Part shown: piece by piece, positions 22,108-30,189 of the stretch | Layout of the letters: each line of letters starts with the position of its first letter | Position numbering within the stretch: position 1 is the stretch's first letter | Source: DATLSM01 sp049585815 | GTDB lineage: Bacteria; Actinomycetota; Thermoleophilia; Solirubrobacterales; 70-9 | Direction: 5' to 3' | Assembly (NCBI GenBank): GCA_049585815.1 | Contig: JBAVAR010000053.1 | Coordinates: 1-30,613 of the forward strand | Length of the DNA: 30,613 bases | Translations under genes and position numbers: made by a program | Notes under the pieces: model-generated | Told to the model about the DNA's origin: nothing | The model's input: the letters and a program-made list of their open reading frames with translations, nothing else | The model's database searches: none

Positions 22108-23076
22108 GTGACCTCTGGGAAAGAGCGAGCGTTGCGTGAAGCCTCAGATCGAGGTGACATCGATGCAGCTCTTGACCTGGCGAGTTTGCTTGAGGACCGA
22201 GGAGAGACCGCCGAGGCGATCGCCGAGTATCGCAAGCTCGACGCCAAAGGCGTGCTCAATGGGACGGGAAACCTCGCTCGGCTTCTCAAGGAGACAGGGG
22301 CAACCGAGGAAGCTGAGGAGGCATTCAAACGCTGCGCCGACGCTGGCAGTGAGCGAGCCGATGCACAGTACATCGCGCTGCGTGTCCAACGAGGAGCCGC
22401 GACACACGAGGAGATCATCAGACTTGTAGCAGTCTGGGCGCGACACGTGGACCATCTGCAGCCAGGGCATTTGCCCCCTCAGGATCAATGGACCCCTGCT
22501 CAGTACGACGCGTTCGTGATGATTGATGACATCAGCGATTTGTGGGCCAACAACTCAGGAAACTTTCCAATCCTTGAGTCGATCTGCGACCGTGATGCCG
22601 TCGTCGCTGGTCTCCACGCCGCTGATGGCAAGGGCAGCCCGGCAGCGGCTCACGAATTGGGGACCTACTTTCAAGGGAGAGGTGACCTGGCAGATGCGTC
22701 ACGGTCCTTCGAGAGGGCTGCCGAGCACGGCTGGAAGTCTGCGTTGTACGAAGCGGGGGTTGCCCGCTATCAGGCCAAGGACCTCCATGGCGCACTGGAT
22801 ATTGCCAAGCGGGCCGCCGACCAAGAAGTCTTTGGGGGTCTTTTTCTTGTGGGCGTTATCCAGCGGCAACTGAAAAACAACCAGGAGGCTATGAGCGCCT
22901 GGATGGATGCTGATCGCGCTGGAGATGCACGTGCTTCTTTTGAGCTCGGAAAGCTCATGGCATGGCTTGCCGAACAAGCGGGATCAAACGACCTTGGCGC
23001 AGCACAGCCTTATCTCGAAAAGGCAGCAGCAGCTGGCATTTCCGAAGCTCAGGAGCTACTCGACAGGTTTCGATAG
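22108..23076 (+). CDS. Sel1/TPR-repeat protein
   Basis: The 322-residue helical repeat protein starts at GTG 22108, where the start is not strongly marked. N-terminal repeats (1-100) show EASDRGDIDAALDLASLLED and AEEAFKRCADAGSERADAQYI. A non-repeat helical stretch follows (105-165), then further repeats (170-322) such as AAHELGTYFQGRGDLADASRS and FERAAEHGWKSALYEAG, and the last AQPYLEKAAAAGISEAQELL. The A-x4-LG-x2-Y pattern is that of Sel1-like TPRs, which bind proteins. No enzymatic or secretion signal is seen. It may be a scaffold. Its partner is unknown. Confidence 0.8.
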   Translation: MTSGKERALREASDRGDIDAALDLASLLEDRGETAEAIAEYRKLDAKGVLNGTGNLARLLKETGATEEAEEAFKRCADAGSERADAQYIALRVQRGAATHEEIIRLVAVWARHVDHLQPGHLPPQDQWTPAQYDAFVMIDDISDLWANNSGNFPILESICDRDAVVAGLHAADGKGSPAAAHELGTYFQGRGDLADASRSFERAAEHGWKSALYEAGVARYQAKDLHGALDIAKRAADQEVFGGLFLVGVIQRQLKNNQEAMSAWMDADRAGDARASFELGKLMAWLAEQAGSNDLGAAQPYLEKAAAAGISEAQELLDRFR

Positions 23077-23151
23077 CCGCGAGGACGGATGGCTGTTACG
23101 GACGATAGGCTAAACTGCCCGCGCTCACTCAAACCGGTGCTGCGATAGTCG

Positions 23152-23727
23152 ATGTTTGGCAGCGAGCGACTCCTTTTCTCGTACCCCCCCGACGCTGAGA
23201 GCGGCCGACTGGCCGAGTGGCTCTGCGAACTCGAGAACGTCCGGCTGATGAGTCCGCTCCTGCCATACCCACAGAGCCCTCGTCAAGTGCTCGACCGCTT
23301 GCGCGCGGGCCACGCTGCGCCGTTCACCGGTGCCCCAGGCGCGTATGAGCTCTCGATCTACATGCGCGACCGAGCGGAGCCAGTCGGGATTGCTGGCCTG
23401 TACTCGATCGATCAAGGACACTCTGTCGCCGAGATCGGAGTGTCCTTGCTCGATCCCGAACTGCAGGGCCGCGGGCTCGGCTTTGAAGCGCACCAGCGAT
23501 GGGTTCAGTATGCCTTCGAAGACCTCGGCTTTCAGAAGCTCACTGGTACGGTCAAGTCAAGCAATACCCGGGCGCTGGCACTTGCGAAGAAGCTCGGCAT
23601 GCAGACCGAAGGGATTCTGCGCTCACACCGATACGTGTCCGGCGTTCGGGTTGACTTGGTGCTGCTCGGACTCCTCCGAGAGGAGTGGCGCATGCACCCG
23701 ACCGCCCCAGATCAGGGGAATGGGTGA
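23152..23727 (+). CDS. GNAT-family N-acetyltransferase (RimJ/RimL-like)
   Basis: The 191-residue enzyme would transfer an acetyl group from acetyl-CoA to an amine. The fold landmarks are PVGIAGLYSID and VAEIGVSLLDP (strands 2-4), the acetyl-CoA pyrophosphate loop LQGRGLG (104-110), then helix and GTVKSSNTRALALAKKLGM, the typical alanine-rich helix of RimJ/RimL members. It ends QTEGILRSHRYVSG and VDLVLLGLLREEW, as such proteins do. A TAAACT -10-like hexamer lies at 23111-23116. It converges on the YcaO gene with a 16-base overlap. It might modify the RiPP or be an unrelated resistance or housekeeping gene. Confidence 0.88.
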   Translation: MFGSERLLFSYPPDAESGRLAEWLCELENVRLMSPLLPYPQSPRQVLDRLRAGHAAPFTGAPGAYELSIYMRDRAEPVGIAGLYSIDQGHSVAEIGVSLLDPELQGRGLGFEAHQRWVQYAFEDLGFQKLTGTVKSSNTRALALAKKLGMQTEGILRSHRYVSGVRVDLVLLGLLREEWRMHPTAPDQGNG

Positions 23728-25427
23728 GGCTCGGGCGCGTCCGCGAGCGACTGTGGCAGCCGATCTCCGACGATGCCTGCCACATCGGGGCGACCGTAAG
23801 GCTCCTCGCCGTAGCCGAACGAGATGGGTACGAGCGACGGTGCAAGCGCCCGGACGACATAAAACGGCCGCGTGAGACGGAAATCCCACTCATAGAAGTA
23901 CAGCTCTTCGGGCCACGCCAGTTCTGGGGCGAGATCCGCGAAAGCGATCTCGCGGTCGCTCGAACGGAGGAAGTCGGGGATTGCGGAAAGTCGCCCCGCG
24001 AGCGCGAAGAGAGCGTGGTCCCTGGGGCTGGCTACGTCCTCGGGACGCTGCGGCGCCGTCGCAATCTCCGGCTCCCTGGTCGTAGTTGACCAAAGCTCCG
24101 TGAGACTCTTTTGGAGAGCGACTTCTGGGGTGCCGGAGCTCGAACCGAGCGCAATCTGACGCCCCCGTCGAGCAAATGCGACGAGGACTGGCTGCGTCGG
24201 TTCGGCCGCGATCTGGATCACGTCCACTGTCCAGCCGGCCTCGACCAACGGACCGACAAGTGACGCGGACGCAGACGACTCCCAGTTCAGGACTCGCGTC
24301 GCCGGCCTACCAGAGAGCCATGCCCTCATGAAGGCGTCGCGCTCGATCAGCTCGGCGACGGCCGACGCACGTGCCTTGCTCAGACTTGTGTGCGCCGCTA
24401 CACCCGATGATGAAGCGCTCGTATGTCGGCGGTGGTCGCTGCGACCGAAGGGATAGAACACCAAGTCGGCGAGCACCTGGAAGACCGAGCCGTCGCGATC
24501 CTGCACCGGCACCCAAAGTCGGCGTTCGTTCGCTGAGAAGGGTTGTAGCTCAGCGAAGGCGTCGTATTGCCAGGTCGCATAGTCCACGAGCCTGCGGGGG
24601 TCAAGTGCGCGCTCCCCGAGCTCGACCATGGCCGCCGGCGTGACATGGCTTCGATCTACGACGCCCGCGACGTGCCGCTCGGCCGCCTCGGCCAACGCAC
24701 GTAGCTCGGTGTGCTCGGCCCCAGGGCCAACCGAGCCACACACAGGAGGCTTGGCTCCGTCGGGGCTGTTGAGTCTGACTTGACAGACCGCAACGGAAAC
24801 CGTGTTCCCATCGGCGGTCCAGGTACGGAGGCTGCTGGCCGTGCCAAGAGGCCCAAGTCCGCCCCCTAGGTCCACAGACGACCAGCGCCCGTTTGCGAAT
24901 ACCGCAAGCCCCGGAGGCGCATGACCCACGTCGGCTGGCGCGCGCGACGCGATGATGGTGGCATTCCCCGCGAGGACGTTCTGCGCCAAGACTCGTCCCT
25001 TCCCGGAACACAGGAAACGCTCGACAGCAAGTCTTCGCTCGTACGTCGGCAGCGAAGCCGGGAGCCCGAGGACCCGACCGGCATAACCGAGAAGGGTCGC
25101 CTCAGCACCGTCAGCCTTTTCCATGAATCGCGTGAGATCCAGCTCCAAGGTCGGAACGCCGTCGACCCCCTCGGCGGTCAAACCAGGATCCTCCAGGAAG
25201 GCGTCGGCCGCAAGACGGCGAATCGACTCGACGGCGAACGTTTCGGCGTCCTCCTCGGACCTTCCCCCAGTTGCCTCGACGCGAAGCTCTCGCTCTTCGC
25301 GGCAGGCAACGACGGTGAGCGTCGAACCGTCCGAGTTCACCAAGCCGACTGAAACCCCGCGGGCCCAAGGCACACGGTCGGGGTGGAGAAACGCGAGCAG
25401 CGGGCCCGAGAACGACTCCTCAATCAT
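23712..25427 (-). CDS. YcaO-domain cyclodehydratase (azole-forming RiPP enzyme)
   Basis: The protein has 571 residues from ATG 25427, which overlaps the dehydrogenase stop as ATGATTGA; the longer frame adds a Ser-rich 19-residue stretch. The N-terminal 225 residues have no recognised motif. The YcaO domain spans about 230-571. Its ATP/Mg-binding helices are AEAAERHV (246-253), AELIERDAF (358-366) and ALQKSLTEL (437-445), with SSSGVAAHTSLSKA at 339-352. The chain ends PEPHPFP, the C-terminal PxPxP-type tail of azoline-forming YcaO enzymes. Such enzymes cyclise Cys, Ser or Thr onto the preceding carbonyl using ATP. No separate E1-like partner gene is present; the N-terminal part may replace it. 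Confidence 0.9.
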   Translation of the reverse strand: MIEESFSGPLLAFLHPDRVPWARGVSVGLVNSDGSTLTVVACREERELRVEATGGRSEEDAETFAVESIRRLAADAFLEDPGLTAEGVDGVPTLELDLTRFMEKADGAEATLLGYAGRVLGLPASLPTYERRLAVERFLCSGKGRVLAQNVLAGNATIIASRAPADVGHAPPGLAVFANGRWSSVDLGGGLGPLGTASSLRTWTADGNTVSVAVCQVRLNSPDGAKPPVCGSVGPGAEHTELRALAEAAERHVAGVVDRSHVTPAAMVELGERALDPRRLVDYATWQYDAFAELQPFSANERRLWVPVQDRDGSVFQVLADLVFYPFGRSDHRRHTSASSSGVAAHTSLSKARASAVAELIERDAFMRAWLSGRPATRVLNWESSASASLVGPLVEAGWTVDVIQIAAEPTQPVLVAFARRGRQIALGSSSGTPEVALQKSLTELWSTTTREPEIATAPQRPEDVASPRDHALFALAGRLSAIPDFLRSSDREIAFADLAPELAWPEELYFYEWDFRLTRPFYVVRALAPSLVPISFGYGEEPYGRPDVAGIVGDRLPQSLADAPEPHPFP

Positions 25428-26445
25428 CTGGTGACCGTGCGACACCTGCCGCAAAGATGACGATGACGAGCGGCAGCAGCCCATCTGCGTTTAGCAAGCT
25501 AGCGATCCGCTGCGAAGAGAAACCCCCCATGACTCGCACGGCGTAATGAGTGTCGGCCGTGTAGTCATATAGCCGTTGCACTACGGCGCCAGCCTCCATC
25601 AGTGCAAAGTGCAGCGCGCGCGTTCCGTACTTGTGCTCCGCTCGCGCCAAGTGAGCCGAAATCGTGATGAATGCCGCCGACCGGTCAAGGGCAAGATCGA
25701 CAACTGGGTTCGGCGACATGCTCCGACGAAGTTGCGACTTCGAGACAGACGACGACTCGAGGCTCCGCAGGGACTCCGTGGCGTCGTCGTACCAGGAGAT
25801 CCCAAGCCGACCTTGATCCGGTAGTTGGGTTATCGAGTGGAACACCAATGGCCAGAAAGCACCCGCAGATGGAACAACTCGATGCCCCCCACTCCAGCCG
25901 TATGCGTGTCTCAGGAGGTCCGAGACCTCCGATTCGCACGGGGCCACCGGCCGCGTGAAACCTGAAGTCGCCAATTCGAGTTGCGCCGCCGTGAGCGATG
26001 CGGGCCTCTCCCGAGCCGCGGGCACACGGTGCGGGATATCCACGTCATCCAGGTCCACCGCGCGAGGATCAACCCACCGGGGCGCCGCGTACGCGTCCGC
26101 AATGCGAGCAGCATCCGCGGTGCGCAGCCGCGCGATCAGATCGAACGCATACTCCGACGCCTCGTCAGCATCGACCAGCAGTCGCAAATCGACGAGTTGC
26201 TCGAGGGCCTCGACGAGAGCGGCTTCGAGTGTCAGGTCGTCCAGCGAGGCGGCGACCAGATCCCGAATGCCGACCCGGCCGTCGCATGCCAAGAGCACCC
26301 GCTCGAGGACGTCCAAGAGCGCCGGTTCGCCGCTCAACTCATGGCGCGAACGGCGAACCGAATCCTGAACCTCAGCTCCGTCCGCGGAAACGCGCCGGTA
26401 CCCACCAACGAACAGGAGCGCACGAGACCCGGCGCCCCCGGGCAC
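25420..26445 (-). CDS. SagB/McbC-type FMN-dependent azoline dehydrogenase
   Basis: The 341-residue protein starts at GTG 26445, seven bases after the precursor stop. Residues about 40-105 look like a winged-helix or peptide-recognition segment (LLDVLERVLLACDGRVGIRDL). The nitroreductase-like domain follows: RVVPSAGAFWPLVF (189-202) matches the FMN-binding R-x2-PSAGA-x2-P of SagB proteins. HKYGTRALHFALMEAGAVVQ (271-290) matches the K-Y pair and LEAG helix of the family, and GGFS (307-310) follows. These enzymes oxidise azolines to azoles. Several positions are diverged (RVV for RRP, FAL for the usual FRY-type residues), so activity is likely rather than certain. Confidence 0.85.
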   Translation of the reverse strand: MPGGAGSRALLFVGGYRRVSADGAEVQDSVRRSRHELSGEPALLDVLERVLLACDGRVGIRDLVAASLDDLTLEAALVEALEQLVDLRLLVDADEASEYAFDLIARLRTADAARIADAYAAPRWVDPRAVDLDDVDIPHRVPAARERPASLTAAQLELATSGFTRPVAPCESEVSDLLRHAYGWSGGHRVVPSAGAFWPLVFHSITQLPDQGRLGISWYDDATESLRSLESSSVSKSQLRRSMSPNPVVDLALDRSAAFITISAHLARAEHKYGTRALHFALMEAGAVVQRLYDYTADTHYAVRVMGGFSSQRIASLLNADGLLPLVIVIFAAGVARSPDD

Positions 26446-26452
26446 ATCACGT

Positions 26453-26635
26453 CTAGCGGACGAGTCCGAGATCCTCTACGTTTGCCACGGGTACCGACTG
26501 CTGCGCGCTAATGGGGCCCTCCGTGAGGCGGTCGCAGCACTTGTCGCAGCCGCTAGGGGCCTCGGAGCACCCCTCTGCCATCACTGCCCCGTCCTGCTGA
26601 TCTTCGTCTAAAGACACCGTCATGATGCGCAACAT
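26453..26635 (-). CDS. Candidate RiPP precursor peptide (60 aa)
   Basis: The ATG at 26635 has GGAGG eight bases upstream; an open frame to 26701 has no such site. The first 20 residues (MLRIMTVSLDEDQQDGAVMA) are acidic, as RiPP leaders often are. The remainder has cysteines at 23, 30, 33 and 34 plus Ser24, Ser28, Thr38, Ser43 and Ser47, all possible cyclisation sites. The order precursor, dehydrogenase, YcaO with tiny gaps is typical of azole RiPP clusters. There is no Gly-Gly or other clear leader cleavage site. The peptide could instead be a zinc or redox peptide, but its position makes the precursor reading stronger. Confidence 0.7.
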   Translation of the reverse strand: MLRIMTVSLDEDQQDGAVMAEGCSEAPSGCDKCCDRLTEGPISAQQSVPVANVEDLGLVR

Positions 26636-26864
26636 TGGGTGGACCTCCGAAAAAACTAGATCATTAATGGGCCGCGAGAATACCATGCCACACAGCCACA
26701 CGCTGAATCGGCGTGAGCGATCATCCGCCCGGTGCCGACTCAGGCCGCCTACCTCGTCGAAACGGCGGGACTGTCGTCCGGTTGACGCCTCGCATCAAGA
26801 TAGGCCTACCGGTTCTTGCCCTACACTGCTCTCGTCAGCGAGGGACGGCTCGAAGGGCTAGGCC
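26636..26864 (-). promoter_or_regulatory. Upstream region of the RiPP cluster
   Basis: About 230 bases without a supportable gene. On the minus strand a TATTCT (26682-26677) with a weak TTCAGC 19 bases before it could be the cluster promoter, giving a leader of about 35 bases. The rest shows short frames only and no clear repeat. Confidence 0.3.
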
Positions 26865-26915
26865 CAGAGCCAAATTTCAAACGGGTCTCGAACCCCGACG
26901 AAGAATTTGGCTCTG
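26865..26915. repeat. Inverted repeat enclosing a copy of the tRNA-Gly T-arm
   Basis: Perfect 12-base arms (CAGAGCCAAATT at 26865-26876, AATTTGGCTCTG at 26904-26915) surround 27 bases. Those contain ACGGGTCTCGAACCC (26881-26895), identical to 15 bases of the T-arm of the adjacent tRNA gene (26939-26953). T-arm and 3'-end repeats of tRNA genes are common attachment cores of integrative elements. This may be an att scar or a decayed second tRNA. Acceptor-stem identity is missing, so it is not a functional tRNA. Confidence 0.5.
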
Positions 26916-26931
26916 TGAAGCGGCGAAGTAA

Positions 26932-27003
26932 GCGGACGACGGGTCTCGAACCCGCGACCTCGAGCTTGGGAAGCTCGCGCTCTACCAACTGAGCTACGTC
27001 CGC
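26932..27003 (-). tRNA. tRNA-Gly (anticodon CCC)
   Basis: The 72-base gene folds into a complete cloverleaf. The acceptor is GCGGACG/CGTCCGC, the D stem GCTC/GAGC and the anticodon stem CGAGC/GCTCG with loop TTCCCAA. The T stem is GCGGG/CCCGT with loop TTCGAGA. The anticodon CCC reads GGG glycine codons. No CCA is encoded. Such tRNA genes are frequent integration targets, and the accessory-looking region lies on its 3' side. Confidence 0.97.
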
Positions 27004-27113
27004 CTGCCGGTGATTCCTGATTCCAAAGCCATTTTATGCGATCACTCCAAATGCGGAGCTCGTGCTCAGCTCGTTTAGGGACGGCTTAGCGCACGCCGAT
27101 AGCTTCGCGCGCC

Positions 27114-27800
27114 GTGAGCACCGAAGGAGTTGAGCCAGGTATCCGGACCGGAGTGGACTGGCGACGCGCCGAGTTCGTTCTCACCCTGCTCGCCTTCCTC
27201 GGCTTCATCAGCGTGGCGATCCGGATCACCACGGTCTACAGCGGGCTGCCGGCGCATCCGCTGTTCGTTCACCTGCCGGTGGTGCTGATTCCGACGACGA
27301 TCGTGGCCGCCATCCTCTTCATGGTCAAGCCGCGGTGGTTCACTCGCTACGGGATCGCCCTGGCGGTGGTCTCGATCATCGCGATGAGCTCAATCTTCCT
27401 CACGATGCAGGCCGGTGCCGCGCTGCGGGGGGTGCTGCACCTGCAGGGCCGGGCCGCCAGTCTGATCGCCCAGCACTCCCATGCAGCGCACATCCTCGCG
27501 ATCGTCTACGTGCTCTTCACCGCGACCCTGATCATCACCTTCGCCGCGTCGAGGATCTCTGGTGGGATGCCCACCGGGCTCGGCATCCTGGACAGCCTGC
27601 TCTCCTCCAGATCGATGTTCTCCACCCTGCGCGTCGCCCTCGTCTTGCTCGCGATCGCCGCCGGCTACATGACCTTCAGGACCGGCGATCTCGGCGCCAA
27701 GGCGGTCTGGGCGGGACGCCTGCAGGCCGCCCGTGCCGGCGCGCTCGGCACTGCAGGGACGCCCCCGCCGCCCCCACAGCGTGGTGTAGGCGCGCCCTAG
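27114..27800 (+). CDS. DUF2231-like membrane protein
   Basis: The 228-residue integral membrane protein starts at GTG 27114. It has about five hydrophobic helices (20-38, 52-71, 79-98, 122-146, 168-186). The motif GLPAHPLFVHLPVVLIP (44-60) is the H-P-x3-H-x-P signature of DUF2231 membrane proteins, and the RTGDLGAKAVW near 189-199 matches the family's closing GxxGG-like segment. The conserved histidines H48 and H53 could bind haem or metal. The role is unknown. The tail is Pro/Gly-rich and probably disordered. It looks like ordinary chromosomal content flanking the tRNA. Confidence 0.8.
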   Translation: MSTEGVEPGIRTGVDWRRAEFVLTLLAFLGFISVAIRITTVYSGLPAHPLFVHLPVVLIPTTIVAAILFMVKPRWFTRYGIALAVVSIIAMSSIFLTMQAGAALRGVLHLQGRAASLIAQHSHAAHILAIVYVLFTATLIITFAASRISGGMPTGLGILDSLLSSRSMFSTLRVALVLLAIAAGYMTFRTGDLGAKAVWAGRLQAARAGALGTAGTPPPPPQRGVGAP

Positions 27801-27908
27801 ATCGACCACCGGCGCAACTCGATCTCCCCAGGCCGTCAGGTTGGTCACGCTGTGTTCAGTAGCGAGGGGCAACCGCGCCGCCGCAAACTCCCAGCTCAAG
27901 ATCTCCTT

Positions 27909-29954
27909 CTAGCCGGTGAAGGGGTGGGTTGGGGTTGTTCCGTTGGGCGCCAGCAGGTCGAAGCCGTCGGGGATATGGAGGGAGTCAGGCCCGCGCCCGG
28001 GGGTGTCGTTGTGGCCGTACTGCCAGACGATCTTCTTGGTGCGTGGATCGATGATCACAACCCGGTCGCGGTAGTCGTCGTTGGCCGCGATCAACCCGTT
28101 TGGCAGGCGCTCGGCGAGACTCGGATGGTTGAGCATCCCCGGCCCGGAAGCGGGGTGGTAGGACCAGAAGATCTTGCCGGCGCGATCGAATTCATAGATC
28201 CCGCCGGGGGTGGCATAGTCGGCGACGAGGTAGCGATCGGGTCCCAGCTGCTGGGGGTCGGAGGGATAGGAGATCGGCAGCTGCACGCTCCAGAGGAGCC
28301 TTCCCCCACGGGTGATTTCGTCGATGAAGGAGCCGTTTACCTCGGTGATCAGGATGTTGCCGTCGCGCAGCGGCGTATCGCCGTTGGGCGAACCGAGGGC
28401 ACGGGGCGGTTCATGGACGCAGGAAGTGGGGGTGCCGATTTCCTTCAGCACCTTCTTTTCCTGGGAGATGATCAGGACGCGGCAGTTCTGCGCGTCGGCG
28501 ACAGAGACCGTGCCGTTGCTGAGCAGGTAGGCGTCGTCGGGCTCATGCAGGTAGCCGGGCCTCGAGCCGGCGACGTGGGCGTGTCCGTAGGACCAGAGCA
28601 GCTTGCCCGAGGGGAAGCCGAGCTCGACGATCCGCTCGTTTTGCTCCTCGTTGGAGATGATCCCGGTTCCGTGGTGGATGAAAAAGGCGTCGTCGGGGAA
28701 GTAGAAGCCGCCCGGGGGCGCGGGGTGTGCGCGGGAGGGAAAGGTCCAGAGGATCTGCTTGCGGGCGTTGACGACGATCAGCCGGTCGTTGCCGCGGTCG
28801 GCGATCATCAGGCGACCGGCGAAGGGGGAGGAGGATCGGGAGATCGCCTGGCTTTCTGAGGAGGGCGCCGCGGCCGTCTTCGACGCGATCTTTTCACGAT
28901 GGAGGGTGAGGGTGATCACCGTCCGCAGGGGCGCTTCCCCGGCGCCCGTACCGCCGATCAGATAGCCGGTCGAGCCGATCGTCGTTGAGGCCCCACCGGC
29001 GACAGCGAGCGGTAGCCGACCGGCGGGCTTGAGCGCCCTGCCGCCTGGTTCAAAGCGCCAGATCTTGCTGCTGGCCGAGCCGCCGGCTTCGCCCCCGAGC
29101 AGGTAGATGTCGCCGCCAAGGACGACCGCGCCGGCGTGGGAGAGCGCCTGCGGAAGCTGACCGATTACCCGGGCGCTCCTCGCCGCGGGATCTACTTCCT
29201 GGATCGCGTCGCTGGCGCCACCGCTCGCCGTCTCGCCGCCGAAGGCAAAGATCCGCCCGCCCAGTGCCGCCACGGCCATGTAGCGGGCGGGATCGGGCAG
29301 GGTGGCGATCTGGGTGAAGCTCTTCCCATCGGTGCTCTGCAGGACGGAGTCCAGCGGCTTGCTCCCGTCATATCCGCCGAGCACGTAGGCTCGCCCGCCG
29401 ATCGTGAGCGCGCTGAGGTCAGAGCGGACCGTCGGCAGGTGACCGACCGGCTGCGCGGTCGCACCCGTGCTCAGGGCGCCGCCCGACGCAGGCAGCGCCT
29501 GAACGGTGTCGGTGCTGGTTTCGGTGCCGCCGCCGAAGACCAGCACCTGCCCACCGAGCTCGGTCGCGGCGGCGTCGTGCAGCGGGCCGCTAAGTTCGCC
29601 CGCTTCGCGCAGCTTGCCGGTCCCTGAATCAATTTGGAAAACCCCGGCCACCGAGGCGCTGGTGGAGTCTAGGCCGCCGAGGATCAGCGGCCCGGCGGGC
29701 ATCGCGACGACCGCCGCGCCGGAGATCGGAGCGGGCAGTGGGGTGGCGTTGCGAGCGAGGAGAACCGTCCTGGTGGCTGAGGCAGATCCACCCACCGAAC
29801 CGCCTCCGCCCGCGCCGCGGGTCGCCAAGAGGACGATGCCAAGCAGGGCCAGGGCAAGAGCGAGCGCGCCAACCAGTCGACGCCTTCGCTGTGCGCCTGA
29901 CGGGCCCGCTCGCCTCCTCCGCCGTCGTGGTCGTGGTGGTGGGGATCCGCGCAC
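27909..29954 (-). CDS. Membrane-anchored kelch / beta-propeller protein
   Basis: The 681-residue protein has an Arg-rich N-terminus (1-26), a single hydrophobic helix (about 27-46, LVGALALALALLGIVLLA) and two extracellular propeller-like halves. Residues about 75-350 carry kelch-type repeats with recurring GG-x-VYVLGG-like text (RAYVLGGYDGSKPLDSVL; RIFAFGGETASGGASDAI; DIYLLGGEAGG). Residues about 385-675 carry repeats around LLWSYGH, ILWTFPS, IFWSYHP and IVWQYGHND, like PQQ/NHL-type propellers. No catalytic motif is seen. A binding or sensing role at the cell surface is likely. The GTG start lacks a clear ribosome site. Confidence 0.8.
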   Translation of the reverse strand: MRGSPPPRPRRRRRRAGPSGAQRRRRLVGALALALALLGIVLLATRGAGGGGSVGGSASATRTVLLARNATPLPAPISGAAVVAMPAGPLILGGLDSTSASVAGVFQIDSGTGKLREAGELSGPLHDAAATELGGQVLVFGGGTETSTDTVQALPASGGALSTGATAQPVGHLPTVRSDLSALTIGGRAYVLGGYDGSKPLDSVLQSTDGKSFTQIATLPDPARYMAVAALGGRIFAFGGETASGGASDAIQEVDPAARSARVIGQLPQALSHAGAVVLGGDIYLLGGEAGGSASSKIWRFEPGGRALKPAGRLPLAVAGGASTTIGSTGYLIGGTGAGEAPLRTVITLTLHREKIASKTAAAPSSESQAISRSSSPFAGRLMIADRGNDRLIVVNARKQILWTFPSRAHPAPPGGFYFPDDAFFIHHGTGIISNEEQNERIVELGFPSGKLLWSYGHAHVAGSRPGYLHEPDDAYLLSNGTVSVADAQNCRVLIISQEKKVLKEIGTPTSCVHEPPRALGSPNGDTPLRDGNILITEVNGSFIDEITRGGRLLWSVQLPISYPSDPQQLGPDRYLVADYATPGGIYEFDRAGKIFWSYHPASGPGMLNHPSLAERLPNGLIAANDDYRDRVVIIDPRTKKIVWQYGHNDTPGRGPDSLHIPDGFDLLAPNGTTPTHPFTG

Positions 29955-30189
29955 CCGGCGAGCCTTCGCCGAGCCGGTTAACTGGGGCTAAATGTCAGTA
30001 AAGAGAACTCTCACGGAATCTCATCGGCCCGAGTGATCATCTGATCGCCGCGCAGCGCAGGGAGCCCGGCGAGAATTCGCTGCCGCTGAGCAAGCCAACT
30101 GATTCTCCCCAGCGTCGATCAGCGGCCGGTCCGCCCGCCGGGTTGATATCGGGCCCTCAAGTTTTCACCGTCGGCTGCCGATAACCGTC
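29955..30189. promoter_or_regulatory. Divergent intergenic region
   Basis: About 235 bases between the kelch gene and the plus-strand gene at 30190. It must hold promoters for both, but no convincing -35/-10 pair or repeat stands out. Confidence 0.3.

Noticed and set aside
23152..23727. GNAT as a certain member of the RiPP pathway
   Set aside because: It is on the opposite strand, converges on the YcaO gene, and its family has many unrelated roles.
25981..26511. Plus-strand frames opposite the dehydrogenase
   Set aside because: Antisense to a recognisable SagB-type protein; Arg/Pro-rich and without a ribosome site.
26782..26827. TTGACG and TACACT as a plus-strand promoter
   Set aside because: The spacing of 34 bases is far too long for one promoter, and no plus-strand gene follows before the tRNA.
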